Origin: Clostridiales bacterium
GTDB taxonomy: Bacteria; Bacillota; Clostridia; Lachnospirales; Lachnospiraceae
DNA: 45,123 nucleotides
Direction: 5' to 3'
NCBI GenBank assembly: GCA_012522735.1
Contig: JAAYJU010000070.1
Location: 1 to 45,123 of the forward strand
The notes beneath the pieces were generated by a model. The model ran no database searches and was not told the origin of the DNA. It saw only the letters and a program-made list of their open reading frames with translations. The translations under genes were made by a program, and so were the position numbers. Below are positions 7,073-14,063 of the stretch, one piece after another (position 1 is the first letter of the stretch; every line of letters starts with the position of its first letter).

Positions 7073-8083
7073 ATGGCTTTATTTGAATCATATGAAAGAA
7101 GAATAGATAAGATAAATTCTGTGTTAAAAAGTAATGGCATTTCATCCATTGAAGAAGCTGAGAAGATTACTAAGGATGCCGGACTTAACGTACATGATAT
7201 GGTAAAGGGAATTCAGCCCATTTGCTTTGAAAATGCTTGCTGGGCTTATACAGTAGGTGCAGCAATCGCTATCAAAAAGGGTGCAAGAAAAGCAGCTGAT
7301 GCAGCTGCGGCTATAGGTGAAGGCTTACAGGCCTTCTGTATTCCAGGTTCAGTTGCTGACCAGAGAAAGGTTGGACTTGGACATGGTAACCTTGGAAAGA
7401 TGCTGCTTGAAGAGTCCACCGAATGCTTTGCATTCTTAGCAGGACATGAATCCTTTGCAGCGGCTGAGGGCGCAATCGGTATTGCTCAGTCAGCTAACAA
7501 GGTTAGAAAGACACCTCTTAAAGTTATCCTTAACGGACTTGGTAAGGATGCCGCACAGATTATTTCCCGTATCAATGGATTTACATATGTAGAGACTGAC
7601 ATGGACTATTATACAGGCGAAGTTAAGGAGGTTATGCGTAAGTCCTATAGCAAGGGCGACAGAGCCGCGGTAAATTGCTATGGTGCTAATGATGTTACTG
7701 AAGGCGTTGCAATTATGCATAAGGAACATGTGGATGTATCCATAACAGGAAACTCCACCAATCCTACCAGATTCCAGCATCCTGTAGCAGGTACATATAA
7801 GAAGGAATGTACCTGGCAGGGTAAGAAGTACTTCTCTGTGGCCTCTGGTGGTGGTACAGGAAGAACTCTTCATCCTGACAACATGGCAGCAGGCCCCGCG
7901 TCCTATGGCATGACCGATACCATGGGAAGAATGCACTCCGATGCACAGTTCGCAGGCTCCTCATCAGTTCCTGCTCACGTAGAGATGATGGGACTTATAG
8001 GCATGGGTAACAACCCTATGGTTGGAGCTACAGTAGCAGTAGCGGTAAGCATTCAGCAGGCAGCTGAGGCTAATCGTTTCTAA
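7073..8083 (+). CDS. GGGtGRT family protein, function unknown
   Basis: A 336-residue cytoplasmic protein containing the family signature GGGTGRT at about residues 259-265 (Pfam family named for this motif, from memory). The sequence is Ala/Gly-rich and soluble-looking, with conserved-looking blocks such as GHGNLGKMLLEEST and GMGNNPMVGATVAVAVSIQQ near the C-terminus. The biochemical role is not established to my knowledge. It is paired with the NifU-like gene upstream, which suggests a link to Fe-S cluster biology. The start at 7073 follows AAGGAGG; the longer frame from 7016 overlaps the upstream gene and is rejected. A strong terminator follows at 8161. Confidence 0.85.
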   Translation: MALFESYERRIDKINSVLKSNGISSIEEAEKITKDAGLNVHDMVKGIQPICFENACWAYTVGAAIAIKKGARKAADAAAAIGEGLQAFCIPGSVADQRKVGLGHGNLGKMLLEESTECFAFLAGHESFAAAEGAIGIAQSANKVRKTPLKVILNGLGKDAAQIISRINGFTYVETDMDYYTGEVKEVMRKSYSKGDRAAVNCYGANDVTEGVAIMHKEHVDVSITGNSTNPTRFQHPVAGTYKKECTWQGKKYFSVASGGGTGRTLHPDNMAAGPASYGMTDTMGRMHSDAQFAGSSSVPAHVEMMGLIGMGNNPMVGATVAVAVSIQQAAEANRF

Positions 8084-8160
8084 AGAATATTAATATAAGT
8101 GTTTGTAAAGTTATTAAAGTTTTGAAAATAGTATTAAAGTATTTAAAATTAATAGCTTAT

Positions 8161-8196
8161 GAGGGATGATTCTATACGATTCATCCCTCATTTTTT
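8161..8196 (+). terminator. Intrinsic terminator after GGGtGRT gene
   Basis: GAGGGATGA (8161-8169) pairs with TCATCCCTC (8181-8189), followed by ATTTTTT. It closes the transcript of the scaffold/GGGtGRT pair. Confidence 0.9.
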
Positions 8197-8258
8197 GATA
8201 ATATATTGTTGGGGATATATATTATGGTATACTGTAGAAAAAGAGAGGGATAAAATAT

Positions 8259-8339
8259 ATGAAAAAAATAATTTATCTATTTGTTATTTGCATATTAGCT
8301 AGTTCCTCATCTTCAGGGTGTAATGTTTCAAATAGCTAA
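8259..8339 (+). pseudogene. Truncated lipoprotein stub (26 residues)
   Basis: A short frame beginning MKKIIYLFVICILA, then a Ser run and SGC, stops after only five residues past the Cys. The start, basic N-region, hydrophobic core and lipobox-like Cys look like a lipoprotein signal peptide with no mature protein. GAGAGGGA lies before the ATG and a TATACT -10-like box upstream. It may be the remnant of a lipoprotein gene destroyed when the neighbouring AT-rich cassette arrived, or a genuine tiny lipopeptide. The lipobox (SSGC) is not ideal. Confidence 0.4.
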
Positions 8340-8420
8340 GAAAGCAGTATTTAAATTTATGCATAAGTACAAATCAAATAGAAAATACTATACAATATAA
8401 CCAATTTTTTTTATCATGTA

Positions 8421-8449
8421 TTTACATTAAATTCTAGTAATGTTAACAT
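8421..8449 (+). promoter_or_regulatory. Sigma-A-like promoter for the STAS-HATPase/PIN cassette
   Basis: TTTACA (8421-8426), 17 bases, TAACAT (8444-8449). The predicted transcript starts near 8456, with a short leader and GGGAGGG before the ATG at 8476. The earlier in-frame ATG at 8440 would lie upstream of the start of transcription. Confidence 0.5.
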
Positions 8450-8475
8450 TGTACAAAGATATCTCGGGAGGGATT

Positions 8476-9384
8476 ATGGACAATAAAAATGAATATGATA
8501 TTATAATACAATATGAAAAAAATTGGAATAATGATATCAATACATACAATACATTAGTAGAATTATATGAAATTATAAACTCTAATTATGAAAAAAGGAT
8601 TCTATTAGATTTTAATAATGTTGAGTTTATAGCTGCTAATATATTTGCATTATTTGGTGGCATTTTAGAATCATTGGTACTAAAAAGAAAGCATGCACTA
8701 TTTTTATCCAACATTCACCCCAAAATTAAGAAAGTAATGCAAATGAATGGATTACATAGATTTCTTAAATGGGAGAAAGTTAAAGATGCTTATAATAGCA
8801 CTATAGAATATAGGGCATTTAATGCTACGACAGAGAACTTAGAAGAGTTTGAGAAATATATCGTATTGAATATATTTACACTGCATCAAATGCCTAATAT
8901 GTCCGATAAAGTAAGAGAAAGGATTATAGATAACTTTTTAGAGATGTTTAACAATGTAATTGATCATGCTGATAGTGATAAGGTTTATGTATGTGGACAA
9001 TATTTTCATAGAATGGGAAACTTAGTATTAACTATAGTTGATTTTGGTAAAACAATTAAGCAAAATGTAGAAAAATTTTTAGAAAGCGTGGAAATGTCTT
9101 TTAACACTTTAGAATGGGCTATCATACCAGGAAATTCTACAAAAGTAACTTCCGCCCCGGGTGGGTTAGGGTTTAGCTTGATTTTAGATTTTATTAAGCT
9201 AAACAAAGGAGCTTTTACTCTTATATCTGATAATGAATGTTATGAGATAAAAGGTGATGGAAAAAGTAGGTTTAATAATATACCAAGATCTTTTAATGGT
9301 ACAATTGTTACAATTTCGTTCAATTTACGAGATGATTTTTCGTATATATTAAAAGACGAAAAAGAATCAAAAATTATTTTTTAA
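8476..9384 (+). CDS. STAS-like domain / GHKL ATPase fusion (anti-sigma-kinase-like)
   Basis: About 302 residues. The N-terminal 110 residues look like a STAS domain: LLDFNNVEFIAANIFALFGG resembles the strand-helix of anti-sigma-factor antagonists. The C-terminal half is a GHKL ATP-binding fold: the N-box EMFNNVIDHAD near residues 155-165, the G1 motif VDFGKT near 188-193 and the G2 motif GGLGFSL near 229-235. No membrane segment or histidine phosphoacceptor domain is visible, so it resembles RsbT/RsbW-type kinases more than sensor kinases. It is the first gene of a three-gene set with a DUF4325 protein and a PIN nuclease. A sampled line in the cassette is about 25% G+C against about 37% in the GGGtGRT gene, which suggests separate origin. 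Confidence 0.75.
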   Translation: MDNKNEYDIIIQYEKNWNNDINTYNTLVELYEIINSNYEKRILLDFNNVEFIAANIFALFGGILESLVLKRKHALFLSNIHPKIKKVMQMNGLHRFLKWEKVKDAYNSTIEYRAFNATTENLEEFEKYIVLNIFTLHQMPNMSDKVRERIIDNFLEMFNNVIDHADSDKVYVCGQYFHRMGNLVLTIVDFGKTIKQNVEKFLESVEMSFNTLEWAIIPGNSTKVTSAPGGLGFSLILDFIKLNKGAFTLISDNECYEIKGDGKSRFNNIPRSFNGTIVTISFNLRDDFSYILKDEKESKIIF

Positions 9385-9395
9385 GGAGGCTTACT

Positions 9396-9743
9396 ATGGA
9401 ATTTAAAATAATTAATGTTAAAAATGAGATAAACAGCCCTTCAGCTTTAACTAGAGAACAGGGGAAAATTATTTTTGATAATATAGTTGAAACAATTGAC
9501 AATGGAATAGGAGTTGAACTAGATTTTAATGATATTGAAAGTCTTATAACTCCATTTCTAAACGTTGCGATAGGGAAGTTATATGAGAAATATGATAGTC
9601 AGAAATTAAATGAATATTTAAAGCCTAAAAATATTCCTTCTGGTAAGGTCTCATCGTTCAATTTAGTAATTGAAAATGCAAAAAAATATTATAGTAATAA
9701 ACTGGCATTTGATGAAACTATTAAGGATGTGATTGATGTATGA
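9396..9743 (+). CDS. STAS-like protein (DUF4325 type)
   Basis: A 115-residue protein resembling the DUF4325 STAS-like family: LTREQGKIIFDNIV followed by VELDFNDIESLITPFLNVAIGKLYEKY. This strand-helix pattern is that of anti-anti-sigma factors, but the usual phosphorylatable Ser/Thr position is occupied by the IESLITPF segment, in which Ser50 or Thr53 would be the candidate. DUF4325 proteins often lie beside GHKL ATPases, which supports a partner-switching pair with the gene upstream. It has its own AAGGAGG site that overlaps the upstream stop region, and its last four bases (ATGA) overlap the start of the PIN gene, so translation of all three is coupled. Its function is not established. Confidence 0.7.
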   Translation: MEFKIINVKNEINSPSALTREQGKIIFDNIVETIDNGIGVELDFNDIESLITPFLNVAIGKLYEKYDSQKLNEYLKPKNIPSGKVSSFNLVIENAKKYYSNKLAFDETIKDVIDV

Positions 9744-10300
9744 GCCATTCACCAAAAATATCTTTAGAGTCATATAAACCAAGAATTTCAGACTCTTTAT
9801 TAATTGATACTAATATATTGATCAGGTTGTTTTATCCAGTGGATTTTAAAGGAACTATAGAAAAATACGAAATATTATATGAAAAAATCAGAGAAGCAAA
9901 ATCAAATCTCTTATTGACATCAATTCAAGTATCTGAATTTGTTAATAGATGCATTCGTATACAATACCATTTATTTAAAGAAAATATACCTGGGGAAAAT
10001 ATAGATTTTAAAAATGATTATCGTTGTACCGATGATTATTATGATAAGATGAATGCTATCTTAGATATAATAAAATATGATATTATCCCGAATTTTACAT
10101 TTATCAATGATGAATTTAATATGCTACCTTCTGAAAAGTTATTTATTTATGGGTTTTCTTACGATTTTAATGATGCGATTTTAGTTGAAATTGCTAGAAG
10201 GCATAATGCAATACTAGTTACTAATGATAGAGATTTTGCTAATTATGATACTGATGTTAAAATAGTTACAGATAATAGTTTTTTATTAAAATGTAAATGA
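9740..10300 (+). CDS. PIN domain protein (putative RNase)
   Basis: A 186-residue PIN-fold protein with the four acidic metal-binding positions in place: Asp23 in LIDTNIL, Glu66 in QVSEFVNR, Asp145 in DFNDAIL, and Asp163 in TNDRDF. PIN proteins are usually Mg-dependent RNases, as in VapC toxins. At 186 residues it is longer than a typical VapC (about 130), with extra helices between Glu66 and Asp145. No VapB-type antitoxin is adjacent; instead the gene overlaps the DUF4325 gene by four bases and follows a STAS-HATPase fusion. The catalytic set suggests an active nuclease. Whether it acts as a toxin, a processing enzyme or a defence effector cannot be told from sequence. Confidence 0.8.
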   Translation: MSHSPKISLESYKPRISDSLLIDTNILIRLFYPVDFKGTIEKYEILYEKIREAKSNLLLTSIQVSEFVNRCIRIQYHLFKENIPGENIDFKNDYRCTDDYYDKMNAILDIIKYDIIPNFTFINDEFNMLPSEKLFIYGFSYDFNDAILVEIARRHNAILVTNDRDFANYDTDVKIVTDNSFLLKCK

Positions 10301-10587
10301 ATTTATAGCTGATGGCATGAGCTGTCCTAAGTAATATATATTTTTTTCTCGGAAACTTAATGTGACGGAAGAGTAGTCTAGTAGGAACAATCTTATACAA
10401 CTCTTTGTACTAGGTATATGTAGACTTTTGACTACGCCTCAATCTGTCTTGATTGTATTTTCGTGACAACAATTATCAACCATAAAACCTATACCGGTAA
10501 CCGGTATTGATTTATATTTACTAATAAATATGAGATAAACTCTGAAGAGTAAAAGAACAGAGGGTATATCGCTATTTTAAGTACTGA
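10301..10587. other. Convergent intergenic region with a 17-bp palindrome
   Basis: There is no gene between the PIN and AraC 3' ends. The clearest feature is the perfect palindrome ATACCGGTAACCGGTAT at 10491-10507, which looks like a repressor operator although no start codon is close. An imperfect long-range inverted repeat pairs AGTCTAGTA (near 10374) with TACTAG and TAGACT (near 10409-10435). No convincing terminator is seen for either gene. Confidence 0.45.
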
Positions 10588-11427
10588 TTAAAAAGGCTGT
10601 TCCTGATATTTTTTAGGGGAGCAGCCTAGCTGCTTTTTAAAGGTTCTTGCAAAATTAGAATAATCATTAAAGCCTGACATCCTGCAGGTATCGTTAAGTG
10701 AATATCCTTCTACCAGATATTTTTTGGCTAGGATAATACGTTTGTAGATAATATATTGCTGTAGGGGAACACCTGTAACCTTCTTAAAGCACCGGCTTAT
10801 ATATGTGGGATTATGATGGATATGCTCCGCAACATCAGCCATGGTTATTGATTCGGTTAGGTGTTCATCTATATATTGCATGGTTTTATTAACTATGGGG
10901 GGCATCATATTAATCAGGTCAGTCTGAGTATTTTTAATGAAGAGGCTGTTGACAAAGACAAGGATCTGATTAAGATATGATTTTGCTATAATGTCATGTC
11001 CATACTCAGATGAGTTTAGAAGATTTTCTACCTTATGAACCATGAACAAGAAATCATTGATTTGATGCTCGTTAAGATAAGCTAAATTACCTTCACCAAA
11101 CGGCCTATTAAGAAAGCATTTTGCTAGGTCGGTTTGTTCGCTGGATAGTAATTTAAGCAAGGGTGTGCGGATTGTTATTGAGACTCTTTCATACACCTTT
11201 AGATTAAAGCATTCCACTCTATGTAATTCATTTGGACGTATATTAAATAGGCATCCTCTCTTCATGTTATAGCAATTCTGTTCAATATAATAGCTGGCCT
11301 CTCCCTTAAGAAAAAGATATATCTCAAAGCCATCATGATGGTGATATCTACTGGTGAAATGTCCACCGCTTTTATGATCACAGCGTACATCTCTATCCAA
11401 TGCAAGAAAAAATTTATCTCTTTCCAT
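10588..11427 (-). CDS. AraC family transcriptional regulator
   Basis: 279 residues. The N-terminal part is a cupin-like sensor domain, with the His-rich start of RYHHHDGFEIYLFLKGEASY at residues 28-47 and NIRPNELHRVE. The C-terminal part, from about 185 on, has two AraC helix-turn-helix motifs: ITMADVAEHIHHNPTYISRCFKKVTG and YSLNDTCRMSGFNDYSNFARTFKKQLG, ending SPKKYQE. Such regulators commonly sense a sugar or sugar derivative and activate a neighbouring operon. It is divergent from three Gfo/Idh/MocA oxidoreductases at 11738-15248 and probably controls them. The ATG at 11427 follows GAGGAG. Its leader carries a 47-base tandem duplication (11443-11524). Confidence 0.9.
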   Translation of the reverse strand: MERDKFFLALDRDVRCDHKSGGHFTSRYHHHDGFEIYLFLKGEASYYIEQNCYNMKRGCLFNIRPNELHRVECFNLKVYERVSITIRTPLLKLLSSEQTDLAKCFLNRPFGEGNLAYLNEHQINDFLFMVHKVENLLNSSEYGHDIIAKSYLNQILVFVNSLFIKNTQTDLINMMPPIVNKTMQYIDEHLTESITMADVAEHIHHNPTYISRCFKKVTGVPLQQYIIYKRIILAKKYLVEGYSLNDTCRMSGFNDYSNFARTFKKQLGCSPKKYQEQPF

Positions 11428-11442
11428 CTAATTCTCCTCATC

Positions 11443-11524
11443 AAACTAGAATTCACACAGCTAACAAGGGAGGATTTATCCCCCTCACTAAACTAGAATT
11501 CACACAGCTAACAAGGGAGGATTT
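11443..11524. repeat. Tandem direct repeat, 47-base period, two copies
   Basis: An identical 35-base block occurs at 11443-11477 and 11490-11524, beginning AAACTAGAATTCACACAG and ending AGGGAGGATTT. It lies directly upstream of the AraC gene. In each copy the GGGAGGA end can pair with a pyrimidine-rich stretch just after it (CCCCCT in the first, TCCTCC in the second), giving two similar small hairpins. Confidence 0.8.
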
Positions 11525-11659
11525 TTCCTCCTAATGAAGCTGATTATAATCAATACATACAGTTGGAGGTAACCTCCTGAAACTCCATAAAGTCGCTTTT
11601 CGCAAAAAATAGGTAATTATCCTCCTTGTATTAGTCACAATTTGATTTTATACTAATAA

Positions 11660-11688
11660 TTGACTAATAGCAATACATCTTATAAATT
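11660..11688 (+). promoter_or_regulatory. Promoter for the oxidoreductase operon
   Basis: TTGACT (11660-11665) is followed by TATAAA at 11681 (15-base spacer) or TAAATT at 11683 (17-base spacer). The non-ideal spacing fits an activator-dependent promoter, in keeping with the AraC gene next door. The region 11525-11659 upstream holds a GGAGGT-A-ACCTCC palindrome near 11563. Confidence 0.45.
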
Positions 11689-11737
11689 AATGATTATTAG
11701 GGAATATTAGACATTATTGATAAAGGAGTGAAAAACT

Positions 11738-12829
11738 ATGAATAAAGCTGATGGAATGAATTATGCACCAAAGGGAAAGCCTAGCCCTGTTGTTAAGGAT
11801 GGAGAATTTTGTATTGCTGCAATAGCCTTGGATCATGGACATATATATGGAATGTGTAATGGACTGACCGAAGCGGGAGCGAAATTAAAATGGGTATATG
11901 ATCCTGACAAGGAGAAGGTAGATAAATTCGTGAATGCATTTCCGAATACCATGATTGCTTCAAGTGAAGAGGAAATACTAAATGATCCAGAGGTTAAGCT
12001 AGTTTGCTCTGCTGCTGTTACTAGCAAGCGTTGTGAGCTAGGACTTCGTGTTATGGAGGCGGGTAAGGATTACTTTACTGATAAAGCACCGCTGACTACT
12101 CTAGAACAGCTTCAAGCTGCCAAGGATATGGTTAATAAGACAGGCAAGAAGTACATGGTATATTATAGTGAACGTATCCATGTGGAAGCTGCTGTATTTG
12201 CAGGACAGCTAATTGAGGAGGGTGCAATAGGTAAGGTTATTCAGGTTATAGGAATGGGACCGCACAGACTTAATGCGGCTAACCGTCCTGATTGGTTCTT
12301 TATAAAGGAGTTCTATGGAGGCATCCTGTGTGATATAGGTAGTCATCAGATTGAACAGTTCTTATACTATACCGGTGCCAAGGATGCAACTGTTGTAAAG
12401 AGTCAGATTGCTAATTATAATAATCCTGAGCATCCAGAGCTGGATGACTTTGGTGACGCCATGCTGGTAGGAGATAACGGGGCTACCCAGTATTTTAGGG
12501 TGGATTGGTTTACACCGGACGGACTCGGTACCTGGGGTGACGGACGTACCTTCATACTTGGAACCGAGGGTTATATCGAGCTTCGTAAATATATTAATGT
12601 AGGTACACATGACGGCAGCTCCAACCATGTATTTCTTGCTAACGGACAGGTTGAAAAGCATTTCGAGGTTACTGGTAAGGTGGGCTTTCCATACTTTGGA
12701 CAGCTAATACTTGACTGTATTAACCGTACCGAGAATGCCATGACTCAGGAGCATGCCTTTAAGGCGGCTGAGCTAAGTGTTAAGGCTCAATTACAGGCCA
12801 CAAATATATTAGGCACAGAAAGGATGTAG
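11738..12829 (+). CDS. Gfo/Idh/MocA family oxidoreductase (1 of 3)
   Basis: 363 residues, with an N-terminal Rossmann fold and a C-terminal substrate domain as in glucose-fructose oxidoreductase, inositol dehydrogenase and MocA. The dinucleotide turn is atypical: IAALDHGH-type sequence (residues about 28-37) replaces the usual GxGxxG, and DKAPLTT replaces the family EKP motif. GGILCDIGSHQIEQFLYYTG near 190-209 carries the His seen in many members. It is the first gene of three related ones, three bases before the next. The altered cofactor loop means it may use the cofactor differently or act as a partner subunit. The substrate is unknown; no transporter or sugar isomerase is nearby. Confidence 0.85.
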   Translation: MNKADGMNYAPKGKPSPVVKDGEFCIAAIALDHGHIYGMCNGLTEAGAKLKWVYDPDKEKVDKFVNAFPNTMIASSEEEILNDPEVKLVCSAAVTSKRCELGLRVMEAGKDYFTDKAPLTTLEQLQAAKDMVNKTGKKYMVYYSERIHVEAAVFAGQLIEEGAIGKVIQVIGMGPHRLNAANRPDWFFIKEFYGGILCDIGSHQIEQFLYYTGAKDATVVKSQIANYNNPEHPELDDFGDAMLVGDNGATQYFRVDWFTPDGLGTWGDGRTFILGTEGYIELRKYINVGTHDGSSNHVFLANGQVEKHFEVTGKVGFPYFGQLILDCINRTENAMTQEHAFKAAELSVKAQLQATNILGTERM

Positions 12830-12832
12830 TAT

Positions 12833-13996
12833 ATGTTAAATGTAGCGATAGTGGGAACCGGCAATATTGCACCATCCCATGTAAACGGTTTGTTAGAATT
12901 TACTGATAAGTGTAAAATAGTTGCACTATGTGATATATATCCAGAGAAGGCCGAGGCCATGAAGGATAAATACAAATTAGATTGTGAGATATTCGATGAT
13001 CATCAGAAGATGCTTGCCTCAGGCTTAAAGATTGATATTGTCCATGTGTGTACACCTCCTTATACCCATGCAGAGATAGCAATAAACTCTATGAACACAG
13101 GAAAGCATGTGGTTGTGGAAAAGCCTATGGCTACCTGTCTTTCTGAATGTGACGCTATGATAGAGGCTGAGAAGAGGAATAATGTAGTCATGTCCTGTAT
13201 AGCACAGAACCGTTTTAGAAATTCTATATATAAGCTAAAGAAAACTGCAGATAGCGGTCTAGCAGGAAAGGTCCGCTGTGCCCATGTGAACTCCTATTGG
13301 TGGCGTGGACATAGCTATTATGATTTATGGTGGCGTGGTCTATGGGAGAAGGAGGGAGGCGGTCCCACACTAAATCATGCGGTACATCATATTGATATGG
13401 TTAACTGGATTCAAGGAGACCTTCCTGAAGAGGTAACGGCCATGCTCACTAATGTTATGCATGACAATTCAGAGGTGGAGGATCTATCCATAGCGGTTCT
13501 TCGTTATAAGGACGCCAGCCTAGCACAGGTTACCAGCTCGGTAGTACATCACGGAGAAGAACAAGGTATTGAGCTACAATGTGCAGATGCCAAGATTTCA
13601 GCTCCATGGGATGTAAAGGCTGAGTTATCGAGGCCTAACGGCTTCCCCATCGAAGGTGGCAATAAAGAGTTGATTGAAAAAATAGAGGATTTCTATAAGG
13701 CTATTCCGGATCTCCTACATGAAGGGCATAGCGGTCAGATAGAGGATATACTAAATGCACTTGAAAATGGAACGAGACCTCTTATAACTGGTATAGAAGG
13801 AAGACAGACAATCGAGCTGATTACTGCTATATATAGAGCGGGCTGTATGAAGGAAGTTGTCAAGCTACCATTAAGCAAAGATGATGAGTTCTATACATTT
13901 GACGGACTTATTAAGAATGCAGTAAGATTTTATGAGAAAGGTACCGCTATAGAGAATCTCCCGACAGAAGAAATAACGGTTGGAAATTACAAATAA
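12833..13996 (+). CDS. Gfo/Idh/MocA family oxidoreductase (2 of 3)
   Basis: 387 residues. It has the standard family signs: the cofactor loop VGTGNIAPSHV at residues 6-16, VEKPMAT near 98-104, and GGPTLNHAVHHIDMVNWIQG near 176-195 with the catalytic-type His. A Trp-rich stretch (YWWRGHSYYDLWWRGLWE) just before it probably shapes the sugar site. It follows gene 1 by three bases, so the two are translated together. NAD(P)-linked oxidation of a sugar or cyclitol is the family role; the substrate cannot be read from sequence. Confidence 0.88.
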   Translation: MLNVAIVGTGNIAPSHVNGLLEFTDKCKIVALCDIYPEKAEAMKDKYKLDCEIFDDHQKMLASGLKIDIVHVCTPPYTHAEIAINSMNTGKHVVVEKPMATCLSECDAMIEAEKRNNVVMSCIAQNRFRNSIYKLKKTADSGLAGKVRCAHVNSYWWRGHSYYDLWWRGLWEKEGGGPTLNHAVHHIDMVNWIQGDLPEEVTAMLTNVMHDNSEVEDLSIAVLRYKDASLAQVTSSVVHHGEEQGIELQCADAKISAPWDVKAELSRPNGFPIEGGNKELIEKIEDFYKAIPDLLHEGHSGQIEDILNALENGTRPLITGIEGRQTIELITAIYRAGCMKEVVKLPLSKDDEFYTFDGLIKNAVRFYEKGTAIENLPTEEITVGNYK

Positions 13997-14008
13997 GAAG
14001 ACATATGA

Positions 14009-14033
14009 ATCCGGTAGTGTAAAGCTACCGGAT
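14009..14033 (+). other. Intercistronic hairpin in the oxidoreductase operon
   Basis: ATCCGGTAG (14009-14017) and CTACCGGAT (14025-14033) form a perfect 9-bp stem with a 7-base loop between the second and third genes, about 30 bases before the third ATG. There is no U-tract, so it more likely sets mRNA stability or processing than stops transcription. Confidence 0.65.
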
Positions 14034-14063
14034 AGTATTATACCTAGAAAAAGGAGTCATACC

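Noticed and set aside
6778-7149. 123-residue minus-strand frame
   Set aside because: Antisense shadow of the scaffold and GGGtGRT genes, which have clear families on the plus strand.
11262-11456. 64-residue minus-strand frame over the AraC start
   Set aside because: Out-of-frame shadow of the AraC gene.
13980-14063. Longer start of the third oxidoreductase
   Set aside because: It overlaps gene 2 and reads through a perfect hairpin; AAAGGAG precedes 14064 and the Rossmann motif starts there.
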